A stretch of 12,553 nucleotides of DNA from an uncultured Lachnospiraceae bacterium (lineage in GTDB: Bacteria; Bacillota; Clostridia; Lachnospirales; Lachnospiraceae), in assembly GCA_902797705.1 (NCBI GenBank), contig CADBTX010000296.1, positions 1 through 12,553 of the forward strand, in the 5' to 3' direction. Below, piece by piece: positions 1-7,089 of this stretch. Positions within the stretch are counted from its first letter, which is position 1. Every line of letters starts with the position of its first letter. Under the pieces are notes generated by a model that saw nothing but the letters and a program-made list of their open reading frames with translations, did not search any database and was not told the DNA's origin. A program made the position numbers and the translations under genes.

Positions 1-97
1 AATCGTAATTGACCAGACGACCGGCTTGCCGGTCGGCGTGTCCGGCGAAGCCGGATTCTTGCGGATAATCTCCGCTTTCATCCGCAAAAAGTCATAG
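1..97 (+). CDS. C-terminal tail of an unrecognised protein (partial, runs off the left edge)
   Basis: Only one + frame is open from the left edge; it reads from position 2 to a TAG at 95-97, while the other two + frames hit stops within about 12 bases. It encodes 31 residues beginning IVIDQTTGLPVGV and ending AFIRKKS, a plausible mixed hydrophobic/basic protein end. The codon choice (ATC, GGC, TCC, GCC) is like that of coding DNA and unlike the AT-rich stretch just after the stop. I do not recognise the family. Two short inverted repeats (19-34 and 41-55) fall inside this frame and are probably a by-product of Gly/Pro/Ala codons. No terminator follows the stop before the next promoter. Confidence 0.5.
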   Translation, partial: IVIDQTTGLPVGVSGEAGFLRIISAFIRKKS

Positions 98-128
98 ATT
101 TTTGTTTTTCATCCGAAAAACAATAATC

Positions 129-139
129 TGTGATATAAT
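129..139 (+). promoter_or_regulatory. Extended -10 promoter for the glycosyltransferase gene
   Basis: TGTGATATAAT is a perfect TATAAT (134-139) preceded by TGn (131-133) and a second TG (129-130), the extended -10 form used by housekeeping sigma factors. No good -35 box sits at 16-18 bp; the best TTG (102-104) is far too distant, which an extended -10 can tolerate. The expected transcription start is about 7 bases downstream, at 146-147, directly on the first ATG of the following gene. Confidence 0.6.
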
Positions 140-146
140 CCCTCAT

Positions 147-1577
147 ATGAAAACCTTAATAAGACCCGGAAAGACACTGTCTCCGGAAACTATTCTTTTC
201 ATACTGGCGGTACTCGGCAGCGCACTCTATATCTCCCTTATCTTTAACGACAATCTGTGGGTGGACGAGGCCTTTACGGCCTCCCTTATAAGGGGCACTT
301 TCCCCGAGGTCATAAGAGACACCGTGAACGACACCCTCCCTCCCTTTTACAATATCCTGGGCTTCCTGGCGGTATCGCTCTTTGGCTTTTCCGCGCCGGT
401 GCTGAAGTTCTGTTCCTGTCTACCAATGATATTGCTGCTTTTCTTCGGTGGAAGGAAGCTGTATTCCATAAGGGGCTTCCGCCCCGCCTTTCTCTATGAG
501 CTCTTCCTAATGTCCATGCCCCATTTCATTCATTACGGTGTGGAGATAAGGATGTACAGCTGGGGCGTATTTTCCTGCGGCATGGCGGCTCTTTGCTTTC
601 TCACCGCAGCAGAGGATAAAAAGGCCCTCCGGGACATGATGCTCTTCACCGTCTTCTCCGGCTACATCCACCACTTTGCCCTTGTTTCCTGCGGCATGCT
701 CTGGCTCATACTGCTGCTCTGTCTTCTCCGGGGAAAAAGAACAGATGAACTTATTTCCGCCCTGAAGATGCTTGGGATATTCCTTATACTCTACCTTCCC
801 GGCCTTATACTCAGCGCATGGCAGATAAAGAACGCCAGCTCCTATTTCGCCATGGCGCCTCTGTCAATCCGGAGTTTTATGAGCGATCTGCGCTTTCCCT
901 TTGTGACAAACCTTACTCCCCTTTCCGCAGCCCTTCTTGTCTCTGTGATCTTTGCCGCAGCCTTCTCTCTTCTAAAGGACCGGGATGCCGGTACCCTGCA
1001 GGGGGTCATGCTGCTTTCCGTGCTGTACCTTACACTGCTTTTTGCATACCTTGTGTCCTTCCTTTTCGGAAGAAGCCTGTTTACCGCCAGATATCTGGTT
1101 CCCTCACTGTCGGTCCTGTGGCTCGGGGCCGCCATACTCTGGGATAAGGTCCTCTCTTTCTTTGAGGGCAGAAACTTCCTTACCCCGATATTGATAGCCC
1201 TGATCGCTTTGACCGGGGTCACGGGTTATCTTAATATGTTTAAGGAGGAATACTCCCCCGGAGCGGAGATCATGAAGGATTACTTCAGCGCGAACCTTAC
1301 GGCAGACGACGCCTGCATCATAGATGAGGATGTTCCGGAAATAGGGATATGCTTTGACTATTATTTCCCGGAGCTTAAACGCACTGACTGGAAGAACGCA
1401 GATAAGATAAAAGGAAATCTCTGGTATATCGAAAAAAACGGCTCCGAAAACTCTGTTGAAAAGGCCGAAAAATACCGATATAATTTAAAATATATAAATG
1501 GCTTTTTCTTTGACCGCTATTCCTTCTCCCTGTACAGGGCTGAAAAAGAGGACAGAGATCAGGCCGGATTACCTTGA
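147..1577 (+). CDS. GT39/PMT-like polyprenol-linked membrane glycosyltransferase
   Basis: Polytopic membrane protein of 476 aa, probably transferring a sugar from a lipid-phosphate donor to an acceptor outside the membrane. Seen: after the first membrane helix (about 13-33) comes WVDEAFT (38-44) with the Asp-Glu pair expected of the catalytic first loop in GT39/ArnT/PMT families. Then D-x-x-PPFYN (62-69) matches the second conserved loop, and EIRMYSW (133-139) matches the E-x-R-x-Y-S motif common in these bacterial proteins. About ten more hydrophobic helices run to roughly 370, then a soluble C-terminal tail of about 100 residues. An in-frame TTG at 102 would add 15 residues, but these lie across the promoter, so ATG 147 is preferred. 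There is no Shine-Dalgarno sequence before it. The yjfB-like gene follows 15 bp downstream, so a role in surface or flagellar glycosylation is possible, but the substrate is unknown. Confidence 0.8.
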   Translation: MKTLIRPGKTLSPETILFILAVLGSALYISLIFNDNLWVDEAFTASLIRGTFPEVIRDTVNDTLPPFYNILGFLAVSLFGFSAPVLKFCSCLPMILLLFFGGRKLYSIRGFRPAFLYELFLMSMPHFIHYGVEIRMYSWGVFSCGMAALCFLTAAEDKKALRDMMLFTVFSGYIHHFALVSCGMLWLILLLCLLRGKRTDELISALKMLGIFLILYLPGLILSAWQIKNASSYFAMAPLSIRSFMSDLRFPFVTNLTPLSAALLVSVIFAAAFSLLKDRDAGTLQGVMLLSVLYLTLLFAYLVSFLFGRSLFTARYLVPSLSVLWLGAAILWDKVLSFFEGRNFLTPILIALIALTGVTGYLNMFKEEYSPGAEIMKDYFSANLTADDACIIDEDVPEIGICFDYYFPELKRTDWKNADKIKGNLWYIEKNGSENSVEKAEKYRYNLKYINGFFFDRYSFSLYRAEKEDRDQAGLP

Positions 1578-1592
1578 GAAGGGGGTGGACAT

Positions 1593-1793
1593 ATGGATGT
1601 GTCATCATTAGCAATGCCCGATATTGCCGGACTGTCAATGGTTCTAAAAAGAAATGAGACCCTGCAGGATGTGGGGACCGCTCTTCTTTCCAACGCTCTG
1701 AACGTTCAGGAGACCATGGGACAGGCTACCGTCAGTATGATGGAGCAGTCTGTTAATCCGACACTGGGCGCAAACATTGATATTCGGGCATAG
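1593..1793 (+). CDS. YjfB-like putative motility protein
   Basis: 66-aa soluble protein matching the YjfB family (Pfam putative motility protein, PF14070). Seen: N-terminal MDVSSLAM, a central helix with alternating Ala/Leu/Gln (ALLSNALNVQETMGQ), and the hallmark C-terminal ending NPTLGANIDIRA, which parallels the P-x-L-G-x-x-I-D-I-x-V ending of Bacillus YjfB. Family length is usually 55-70 residues, so it is complete. The start is set by a strong AAGGGGGTGG site ending about 7 bases before ATG 1593. The family tends to occur in flagellated Firmicutes and, in Bacillus, in the motility regulon; its molecular function is not known. It is probably cotranscribed with the upstream glycosyltransferase and stops 11 bp before the terminator stem. 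Confidence 0.85.
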   Translation: MDVSSLAMPDIAGLSMVLKRNETLQDVGTALLSNALNVQETMGQATVSMMEQSVNPTLGANIDIRA

Positions 1794-1804
1794 GAACCGG
1801 TAAG

Positions 1805-1840
1805 GATATGACGCAGTCAGTCTGCGTCATATCTTTTTTT
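1805..1840 (+). terminator. Strong intrinsic terminator of the glycosyltransferase-yjfB unit
   Basis: Perfect 12-bp stem: GATATGACGCAG (1805-1816) pairs with CTGCGTCATATC (1822-1833) around a 5-base loop TCAGT, followed by seven T (1834-1840). It lies between two convergent genes, but only the + strand has the T-run; on the - strand the A-run precedes the stem, so for the CPBP gene it may protect a 3' end rather than terminate. Confidence 0.95.
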
Positions 1841-1843
1841 ATG

Positions 1844-2818
1844 CTACATCTGCAATACAGCAGTAATTCCCATCTCCGCAACGGCTATGATTATCCCGAT
1901 GACCATCGGCACCGTCCATACCGGAGGCCTCTTTACTACGGCTGTCCTTCCATCGCTTGTAATGACCTTCAGATCCTTTGCATGGAAGATCCTGTAGAGC
2001 CTGAACTGTCCTCCGGGCTCATTCTTTGCGATGAGCTTCAGCATGAAGACAGCAAGGGTGGTAAAGAGTATGGCGAGTATGGCATAAAAAGCAAATGTGT
2101 AAAGGATATCCTCTCTGGAAAAGGTGCTGTCATAGGCATCCGGCATATACTTTTCCAGAAGAAAGGCTCCCACCACACCTCCTAAATTTATCATGAAGTG
2201 TCCTATCATTCCGGGCCAGAGACTCCCGGTCACCTCATCCAGTATACCGAAGGCTACCCCCAGTACAAAAGCGTAACTCATCTGATTTAAATTGAGATGC
2301 ATAAGGCCGAAGAGAAGGGCCTGAAGGATGATGGCGGAAAGAAGCCTTCCCGATTTCCTGAGTCCCGCATAGATAACTCCCCTGAAAGAAAGCTCCTCTG
2401 CAAGAGGTCCGATCACCGCCATGACAAGGGCCACGGCTGCAAAGGAACTGTCCTCATTAATGTACTCTTTTGCGATCCCCGCAGCCGCATTATCCGAAAA
2501 CAGCAGGGAAATGGCATTCACAGCCGATACCAGGGGCTCAATGCACACCATGAATATGACAACAAAGACACAGGTGGAAAACTTGATCTTCCTGAAGCGG
2601 AAGATCTCTCCCACTTCGGAACCGCACACCGTGGCAATGATAAGCCCCGGCAGCAGAACGATGCTCTCACTCAGAATTATGTTCTGAAAAAGAGACAGCG
2701 AAACAGAGCCTCCGTTCCACGCAGAAATAGATACGAGAAAAGAGACTCCGAGAAAGATCAGCATTATCAAAGTAAAAGCTATACCGGATCTGACCGGCGT
2801 CATTCCTTTGATCTTCAC
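1844..2818 (-). CDS. CPBP family intramembrane glutamic metalloprotease (CAAX/Abi type)
   Basis: 324-aa membrane protein of the CPBP (PF02517, Rce1-like) family. Seen: motif 1 EELSFRG (141-147) with the paired glutamates and Arg, motif 2 FGLMH (170-174), and motif 3 GHFMIN (206-211) with His207 and Asn211. All catalytic positions are intact, so it is probably an active peptidase in the membrane. About eight hydrophobic segments are visible. Residues roughly 265-300 form a hydrophilic stretch before a final C-terminal helix; this tail goes beyond the usual core. The start is GTG 2818, overlapping the TGA of the preceding 77-aa gene as GTGA, with no good Shine-Dalgarno of its own, so translation is probably coupled. 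ATG codon 6 is an alternative start. In Firmicutes such proteins are linked to bacteriocin self-immunity, peptide maturation or regulated proteolysis; no substrate gene is visible here. Confidence 0.88.
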   Translation of the reverse strand: MKIKGMTPVRSGIAFTLIMLIFLGVSFLVSISAWNGGSVSLSLFQNIILSESIVLLPGLIIATVCGSEVGEIFRFRKIKFSTCVFVVIFMVCIEPLVSAVNAISLLFSDNAAAGIAKEYINEDSSFAAVALVMAVIGPLAEELSFRGVIYAGLRKSGRLLSAIILQALLFGLMHLNLNQMSYAFVLGVAFGILDEVTGSLWPGMIGHFMINLGGVVGAFLLEKYMPDAYDSTFSREDILYTFAFYAILAILFTTLAVFMLKLIAKNEPGGQFRLYRIFHAKDLKVITSDGRTAVVKRPPVWTVPMVIGIIIAVAEMGITAVLQM

Positions 2819-3048
2819 TGGTTCATCATGAAATTGACAAGCTTATCGATATCTTCAGGCTCATAGGCAACGATCTCAAGCTCTGAAATGGTTCCGTCTG
2901 AAAAGATATTTGCCATTGAAACATACTGAGAGAGTTTGCTCTTTAAGTTAAGACGGTCGCCTTCTCCGGTAACGAGCTCAACCTTTCCCTTGCAGCTGTC
3001 TACCACCTTAAAAAACTTATCAATGTCTGAAATATTGGTTACTTTCAT
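2815..3048 (-). CDS. Small HPr-like protein without the active-site histidine
   Basis: 77-aa acidic soluble protein. The family name is uncertain; the sequence suggests an HPr-like (PTS phosphocarrier) fold. Seen: after a short strand and the helix SDIDKFFKVVDSC there is KVELVTGEGDRLNLKSKL (22-39), resembling the HPr strand plus the conserved V-N-x-K-S-I/L element that carries the regulatory Ser46 region. ISELEIVAYEPEDIDKLVNFM (54-74) matches the last strand and helix, where HPr has G-x-D-E-x-x-A. The N-terminal loop carries no L-H-A-R-P motif, so it cannot act as a phosphocarrier in the usual way. The start has a good site, AAAGGAG, about 10 bases upstream of ATG 3048. It overlaps the CPBP gene by 4 bp and lies 54 bp after cvfB. 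Comparable small proteins are common in Lachnospiraceae genomes, sometimes with misleading automatic names. Confidence 0.7.
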   Translation of the reverse strand: MKVTNISDIDKFFKVVDSCKGKVELVTGEGDRLNLKSKLSQYVSMANIFSDGTISELEIVAYEPEDIDKLVNFMMNQ

Positions 3049-3102
3049 GATTATTATTTCTCCTTTCTGATAAAAATTGATCCACTATAGTTTAGCATTT
3101 TT

Positions 3103-3957
3103 TTAAAGTCTTGCAACCTCTTCTATTTTTTCAGTCGTGATCCTCACTTTTCCTTCTTTGAGAAGATGTCCCACAGCCCGCTTAAATGCTGCTTTGCTCA
3201 TGTGGAATGTCTCCCTTATAAGTTCAGGATCCGCCTTGTCCGTAAAGGGTATGCTCCCTTCATGGGACTGAAGATAGCTAAGCAGCGTCCCGGCATCCTC
3301 ATCCATCTGGAGATAGGCCTTTTTCCGTATGGACAGATCCATCTTTCCGTCCTCATGGACCTTTACCACCCTGGCATAAACCCTGTCCCCTTCCCGGACC
3401 TCTCCGCTGAAATCCTTCGCAGGGATAAGTGCGGAATATTTATCATCCACAGCCACAAAGGCCCCGAAATTCCGGCTTATCTCATATACGGTGCCCTGTA
3501 CCTCGCTGTCCTCCTTATAGGGATGATCCGTGGAAAGATACTCGTATATCTTCATGGTAGCGGCGAGACGGCCGCTCTTATCCACGTACATTGCCGCAAG
3601 GATGTAGCTTCCCTCTTCCTTTCTATAGGTCTGCTCGGAAAAGGGGAGGAGAAGATCTCTCTCAAGGCCTATATCAAGAAATGCGCCAATCTTTGACACT
3701 TCCTTTATCTGTAAGCGCTGCACCTCACCAAGATGGATAAGGGGCTCAGCCGTAGTGGCAATAAGCCTGTCCTTTGAATCCCTGTAAATGAACACCTCAA
3801 CAGTGTCCCCGGGACCCGCTCCCTTCGGGATCTGCTTTTTCGGAAGCAGCACTTCATTCCCGCCGGAGTCCGCACTTTCATCATCATCCGAAAGATAAGC
3901 TCCCTGGGGAAGTATCCTCACTATCTTAAGCTTTGCTTCTTTTCCCAGTTCAATCAT
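3103..3957 (-). CDS. cvfB: CvfB-family RNA-binding protein (S1 domains plus winged helix)
   Basis: 284-aa cytoplasmic protein of the CvfB/YitL family, which in Staphylococcus and Streptococcus binds RNA and affects virulence-gene mRNAs. Domains in order: an S1-like barrel at about 1-68 (with LLPKKQIPKG), a second at about 72-136 (IGAFLDIGLERDLLLPFSEQ), a third canonical S1 at about 150-213 (VQGTVYEI, FGAFVAVDD, SALIPAKDF, DGKMDLSIRKK), and a C-terminal winged helix at about 217-284 ending in AFKRAVGHLLKEGKVRI. Length is typical for the family. ATG 3957 overlaps the end of the cytidylate-kinase-like gene by 8 bp, with no clear Shine-Dalgarno, so translation is probably coupled. A 16-residue acidic insert (about 24-34) lies in the first barrel. 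It is probably the last gene of the liv transcript. Confidence 0.88.
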   Translation of the reverse strand: MIELGKEAKLKIVRILPQGAYLSDDDESADSGGNEVLLPKKQIPKGAGPGDTVEVFIYRDSKDRLIATTAEPLIHLGEVQRLQIKEVSKIGAFLDIGLERDLLLPFSEQTYRKEEGSYILAAMYVDKSGRLAATMKIYEYLSTDHPYKEDSEVQGTVYEISRNFGAFVAVDDKYSALIPAKDFSGEVREGDRVYARVVKVHEDGKMDLSIRKKAYLQMDEDAGTLLSYLQSHEGSIPFTDKADPELIRETFHMSKAAFKRAVGHLLKEGKVRITTEKIEEVARL

Positions 3958-4558
3958 TGATATCTAATCTGCTTCTTACTATCTGCTCCAGTATTTCCGC
4001 AGTGCCGTCTATCCCGAATTTCCCGGTATTTAAGAAGATATCCTTATGCACCGGATCATCCTGCATATATCCAGCATAGTGCAGATAATAATTATTCCTT
4101 GCCTTTTCGGCTCTGGGTATGGCCCGTCTTGCCTCGGCTTCGGTCATATTAAGGTAATCCACGCAGTTCTGCACCCTGTTTTCGATGGAGGAATACAGGT
4201 ACACATGGAGAGCGTTCTCACGGTCCCTCAGAACGAAATCCCCGCAGCGCCCTACTATTATGCATGACTCTCTCTCTGCAAGCCTCTGTATTACATGGGA
4301 CTGGGCCGCAAATATCTTGTCCTGCTTATTTCTGGGACCGTTTCCAAGGGGATAGAACTTATCAAAAATGGCATCCCTGCCCCCACCCTTCAGTTCCTCT
4401 TCCTCCAGCACCTCAGCTGCCGGGATCTGAAGCTCTTCCGCCGCCTTGTCCACCAGATCCCTGTTAAAATATTCTATACCAAGCTTTTCCGCAAGCTTCT
4501 CAGCAACGGGAAGCCCCGCTGCGCCAAACTGTCTGGCGATAGTGATAACGTAACTCAT
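3950..4558 (-). CDS. Cytidylate-kinase-like family protein (P-loop fold)
   Basis: 202-aa soluble protein of the cytidylate kinase-like family (PF13189), distinct from the essential Cmk. Seen: start YVITIARQFGAAGLPVAEKLAEKLG, corresponding to the family's ISRQFGSGG-x-x-x-A-x-x-L-A-x-x-L-G P-loop. Then YFNRDLVDKAA (30-40), IIVGRCGDFVL (100-110, the I-V-G-R-C/G signature), the lid-like EKARNNYY (151-158) and a C-terminal helix. The P-loop is altered: the usual SGG or SGK is AAG, and no Lys sits at the phosphate-binding position, as often in this family. Phosphoryl substrate is unknown; CMP kinase activity should not be assumed. ATG 4558 overlaps the livF stop as ATGA and cvfB starts inside its 3' end, so three genes are chained by coupled translation. 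Confidence 0.85.
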   Translation of the reverse strand: MSYVITIARQFGAAGLPVAEKLAEKLGIEYFNRDLVDKAAEELQIPAAEVLEEEELKGGGRDAIFDKFYPLGNGPRNKQDKIFAAQSHVIQRLAERESCIIVGRCGDFVLRDRENALHVYLYSSIENRVQNCVDYLNMTEAEARRAIPRAEKARNNYYLHYAGYMQDDPVHKDIFLNTGKFGIDGTAEILEQIVRSRLDIND

Positions 4559-5262
4559 TCTCCAAGATATGCCTTTCTTATGGAATCATTATTCAAGAGT
4601 TCCTTTGCGCTTCCGGCAGAAGTGATGGCGCCGGTCTCCAGAACATAGGCCCTGTCTGCGATATTCAGCGCCTTCCTCGCATTCTGTTCAACAAGGAGCA
4701 CCGTTGTGCCGTCCTCATGAACCTGCCTTATGATATCAAATACTTCATTGACCATAATGGGGGAAAGTCCCATTGAGGGTTCGTCCAAAAGAAGGATATC
4801 CGGCTTTGACATAAGGGCCCTTCCCATGGCCAGCATCTGCTGCTCTCCTCCCGACAGTGTCCCCGACAGCTGTCCTCTTCTTTCCTTAAGTCTGGGAAAA
4901 CGCTCAAATACCATCTCCATGGTTGAAGCGATCTCTCCCTTGTCCTTTCTTGTATATGCGCCCATGCGGAGATTGTCTTCCACCGTCATGTCTGCAAAAA
5001 CCCTCCGGCCCTCGGGAACCTGAGACAGTCCCAGTGCCACCCTTTTATGGCCGGGCACATGGCTTAAATCCCTGCCGTTAAATAATATCTGCCCGGACTT
5101 TGGCTCAATAAGCCCCGATATGGTATGCAGAGTCGTGGTCTTTCCCGCTCCGTTCGCACCGATAAGGGCCACGATCTCTCCCTTGTCCACGCTGAAATTT
5201 ACGCCCTTTAAGGCCTGTATGACACCGTAATATACATTCAGATCTTTTATAGTTAAGAGCAT
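4555..5262 (-). CDS. livF: Branched-chain amino acid ABC transporter ATP-binding protein LivF
   Basis: 235-aa ATPase, one of the two nucleotide-binding subunits that power the LIV importer at the inner face of the membrane. Seen: Walker A GANGAGKT (35-42), Q-loop near SQVPEGRRVF (80-89, the LivF-type sequence), signature LSGGEQQ (136-142), Walker B ILLLDEPS with Asp160-Glu161, and LLVEQNA where Gln193 replaces the usual switch His, as is normal for LivF. Length is standard. Two starts are possible: GTG 5265 (overlap GTGA) or ATG 5262 (overlap TGATG with the livG stop). ATG is preferred because GGA lies 6 bases ahead of it. The downstream kinase-like gene begins within its stop codon. Confidence 0.95.
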   Translation of the reverse strand: MLLTIKDLNVYYGVIQALKGVNFSVDKGEIVALIGANGAGKTTTLHTISGLIEPKSGQILFNGRDLSHVPGHKRVALGLSQVPEGRRVFADMTVEDNLRMGAYTRKDKGEIASTMEMVFERFPRLKERRGQLSGTLSGGEQQMLAMGRALMSKPDILLLDEPSMGLSPIMVNEVFDIIRQVHEDGTTVLLVEQNARKALNIADRAYVLETGAITSAGSAKELLNNDSIRKAYLGE

Positions 5263-6023
5263 CACTCATCCCCCAGATATGCCCTGATGACCTCAGGATT
5301 TGAAAGCACTTCCTTTGTTTCTCCCTGTACAAGAACCTTGCCGAAATTCAGTACCGTAAGCAGTTCGCATATTCCGGAGACCAGCTTCATGTCATGCTCT
5401 ATGAGAAGTATGGTCATGTCGAATCTGTCCCTTATAAGACTTATGGTCTCCATGAGCTCCGCCGTCTCATTGGGATTCATTCCCGCTGCAGGCTCATCCA
5501 GAAGCAGGATCTTCGGCTCCGTAGCCATGGCCCTTGCTATCTCCAGCTTCCTCTGCTGACCGTAGGGCAGGTTCGAGGAAAGGATAAGTGCCACAGTATC
5601 CAGTCCGAAGACCTTCAGTATCTCCATGGCTTTCTCATCCATTTTTTTCTCAACGGACCTGTATCTGCCGCAGTGGAACATGGACTCAAAGGTAGAATAA
5701 TTAAAGCTCCTGTGAAGAGCGGTCTTTACGTTATCAAGAACGGACAGCTGATGAAAAAGCCTTATGTTCTGGAAGGTTCTCGCTATCCCGTCCCGGTTTA
5801 TCTCCTCCGTCCTGTGTCCGGTTATATCATTGCCGTCAAGGACGATACTTCCCCTGGTGGGCTTGTAAACTCCGGTAAGAAGGTTGAATACAGTGGTCTT
5901 TCCCGCGCCGTTCGGGCCGATGAGCCCGTAGAGCTGTCCCTTTTCTATGGAAAGGTTAAAATCCTCCACTGCATGGAGTCCGCCAAAGGTTATGCACAGA
6001 TCTTTTACTTCAAGCAGCGCCAT
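5262..6023 (-). CDS. livG: Branched-chain amino acid ABC transporter ATP-binding protein LivG
   Basis: 253-aa ATPase partner of LivF. Seen: Walker A GPNGAGKT (36-43), ARTFQNIRLF (81-90, the Q-loop block typical of LivG), the divergent LivG signature LPYGQQRKLE (152-161), Walker B ILLLDEPAAGMNP with Asp176-Glu177, and switch His210 in IEHDM. The C-terminal LNFGKVLVQGETKEVLSNPEVIRAYLGDE tail is characteristic of LivG. The start is well supported: AAGGAGG lies 8 bases before ATG 6023, inside the 3' end of livM, which overlaps by 14 bp. Its stop overlaps the livF start. Confidence 0.96.
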   Translation of the reverse strand: MALLEVKDLCITFGGLHAVEDFNLSIEKGQLYGLIGPNGAGKTTVFNLLTGVYKPTRGSIVLDGNDITGHRTEEINRDGIARTFQNIRLFHQLSVLDNVKTALHRSFNYSTFESMFHCGRYRSVEKKMDEKAMEILKVFGLDTVALILSSNLPYGQQRKLEIARAMATEPKILLLDEPAAGMNPNETAELMETISLIRDRFDMTILLIEHDMKLVSGICELLTVLNFGKVLVQGETKEVLSNPEVIRAYLGDE

Positions 6024-7077
6024 TTTTTAACCTCCTTCTCAGGCTGTCAATAAACTCCGTCCGCTTCCCGATAGCCTTGGGTGCCCAGTTTATTATCATA
6101 ACGGCAATAAGGACTATGGAGTAGATAAGCATCCTGTATTTATTAAGCCCTCTCAGAAGCTCCGGAAGGAGATATAGGATGGCCGCCGCAATGACAGACC
6201 CTCTTATGCTTCCGATACCTCCAAGCACCACATAGACCAGTATCATTATGGACACGTTGTAGCCGAAGTACTGGCTGGTGGACTGAAGGGTGGCGATATT
6301 GTGGGAGAAGACGACTCCCGCCAGGCCTGCAATGGCTGCGGAAATAACAAAGGCCAGCATCTTGTAGCCGGTCACCGGTATACCGATGGACTCGGCCGCT
6401 ATACGGTTATCCCTTATGGACATCACCGCCCTGCCGTCTCTGGAATCTATGAAATTCTGCACCACCACAAGGGAGAGGATAAGAAGTATGACTGCAATGG
6501 TGAAATTGGAATCATGGGGAGTCCCCGTAACTCCCATGGCGCCGTTTATCAGCACCTGTCCCTCCGGCTCCATGTTCAGCGCAGCCAGGCTTTCCAGAGA
6601 GATATGCACTCCCTTTGTATCCACTCCGAGATAGATGGCATTTATTATATTCTTTATTATCTCTCCAAAAGCCAGGGTCACTATGGCAAGATAGTCTCCG
6701 TTAAGCCGGAGCACCGGTATGCCGATAAGGAAGCCCATAAGTGCGGATAAGATAACTCCTATGACAAGAGCCAGCAAAAACCTGAGTCCGTCCGGGATCT
6801 TTCCCACGGTGAGAAGCGAAAAGAGGGCGCTGGAAAATGCGCCGATGCACATGAATCCCGCATGTCCGAGGGACAGCTCCCCGAGGATACCAACGCAGAG
6901 ATTCAGTCCCACCGCAACAATGGCATAGTAGGTCATGGGAACCAGAAGTCCCTGAAGATGACTGGACATCATTCCTGTATGGAGCATGATCTCAAGCACT
7001 GCCCAGGCAACGATAACTATAAGATATGTGGTATATCTTCCGGCCGCAGCCTTTGAAAGATTAAAACGCTTAAACAT
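6010..7077 (-). CDS. livM: Branched-chain amino acid ABC transporter permease LivM
   Basis: 355-aa permease subunit, about ten membrane helices, forming the translocation path with LivH. Seen: LGELSLGHAGFMCIGAFSSA (about 65-84), the LivM signature around G-H-A-G-F; LNGDYLAIVTLAFGEI, the conserved loop expected to contact the ATPase; the second conserved block ALGGIG-type VLGGIGSIRGSVIAAA near residue 285; and a short basic C-terminus (LRRRLKNGAA). Compared with LivH it has the usual longer N-terminal extension. GGGAGG lies 5-6 bases before ATG 7077; the gap to livH is 12 bp. The last codons contain the ribosome binding site for livG. Confidence 0.95.
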   Translation of the reverse strand: MFKRFNLSKAAAGRYTTYLIVIVAWAVLEIMLHTGMMSSHLQGLLVPMTYYAIVAVGLNLCVGILGELSLGHAGFMCIGAFSSALFSLLTVGKIPDGLRFLLALVIGVILSALMGFLIGIPVLRLNGDYLAIVTLAFGEIIKNIINAIYLGVDTKGVHISLESLAALNMEPEGQVLINGAMGVTGTPHDSNFTIAVILLILSLVVVQNFIDSRDGRAVMSIRDNRIAAESIGIPVTGYKMLAFVISAAIAGLAGVVFSHNIATLQSTSQYFGYNVSIMILVYVVLGGIGSIRGSVIAAAILYLLPELLRGLNKYRMLIYSIVLIAVMIINWAPKAIGKRTEFIDSLRRRLKNGAA

Positions 7078-7089
7078 GGCTGCCTCCCT

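Noticed and set aside
19..55. Two tight inverted repeats (GACCGGC/GCCGGTC and TCCGGC/GCCGGA) near the left edge.
   Set aside because: They lie inside an open reading frame of Gly/Pro/Val/Ala codons, have 2-3 base loops and no T-run after them, so they are not a terminator or a repeat array.
61..85. GCGGAT/ATCCGC hairpin as terminator of the left-edge gene.
   Set aside because: It falls before the stop codon at 95-97 and is followed by A residues on the + strand, so it does not have terminator form.
77..120. Imperfect direct repeat TTCATCCG-C-AAAAA / TTCATCCG-AAAAA.
   Set aside because: Only two short imperfect copies about 30 bp apart; no further copies or associated genes, so not a repeat element or operator that can be supported.
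842..1222. 126-codon - strand open frame opposite the glycosyltransferase gene.
   Set aside because: It is antisense to conserved membrane helices, rich in Arg and Ser in a way typical of shadow frames, and has no ribosome binding site or family resemblance.
2297..2866. 189-codon + strand open frame opposite the CPBP gene.
   Set aside because: Composition (Arg/His/Lys/Ser rich) is that of an antisense shadow; the opposite strand carries all three CPBP catalytic motifs.
3084..3116. Promoter for the 77-aa HPr-like gene (TTGCAA with TATAGT on the - strand).
   Set aside because: The spacing is 21 bp; the alternative TAAACT at 16 bp matches only 4 of 6 in both boxes. A promoter there is possible but not supported.
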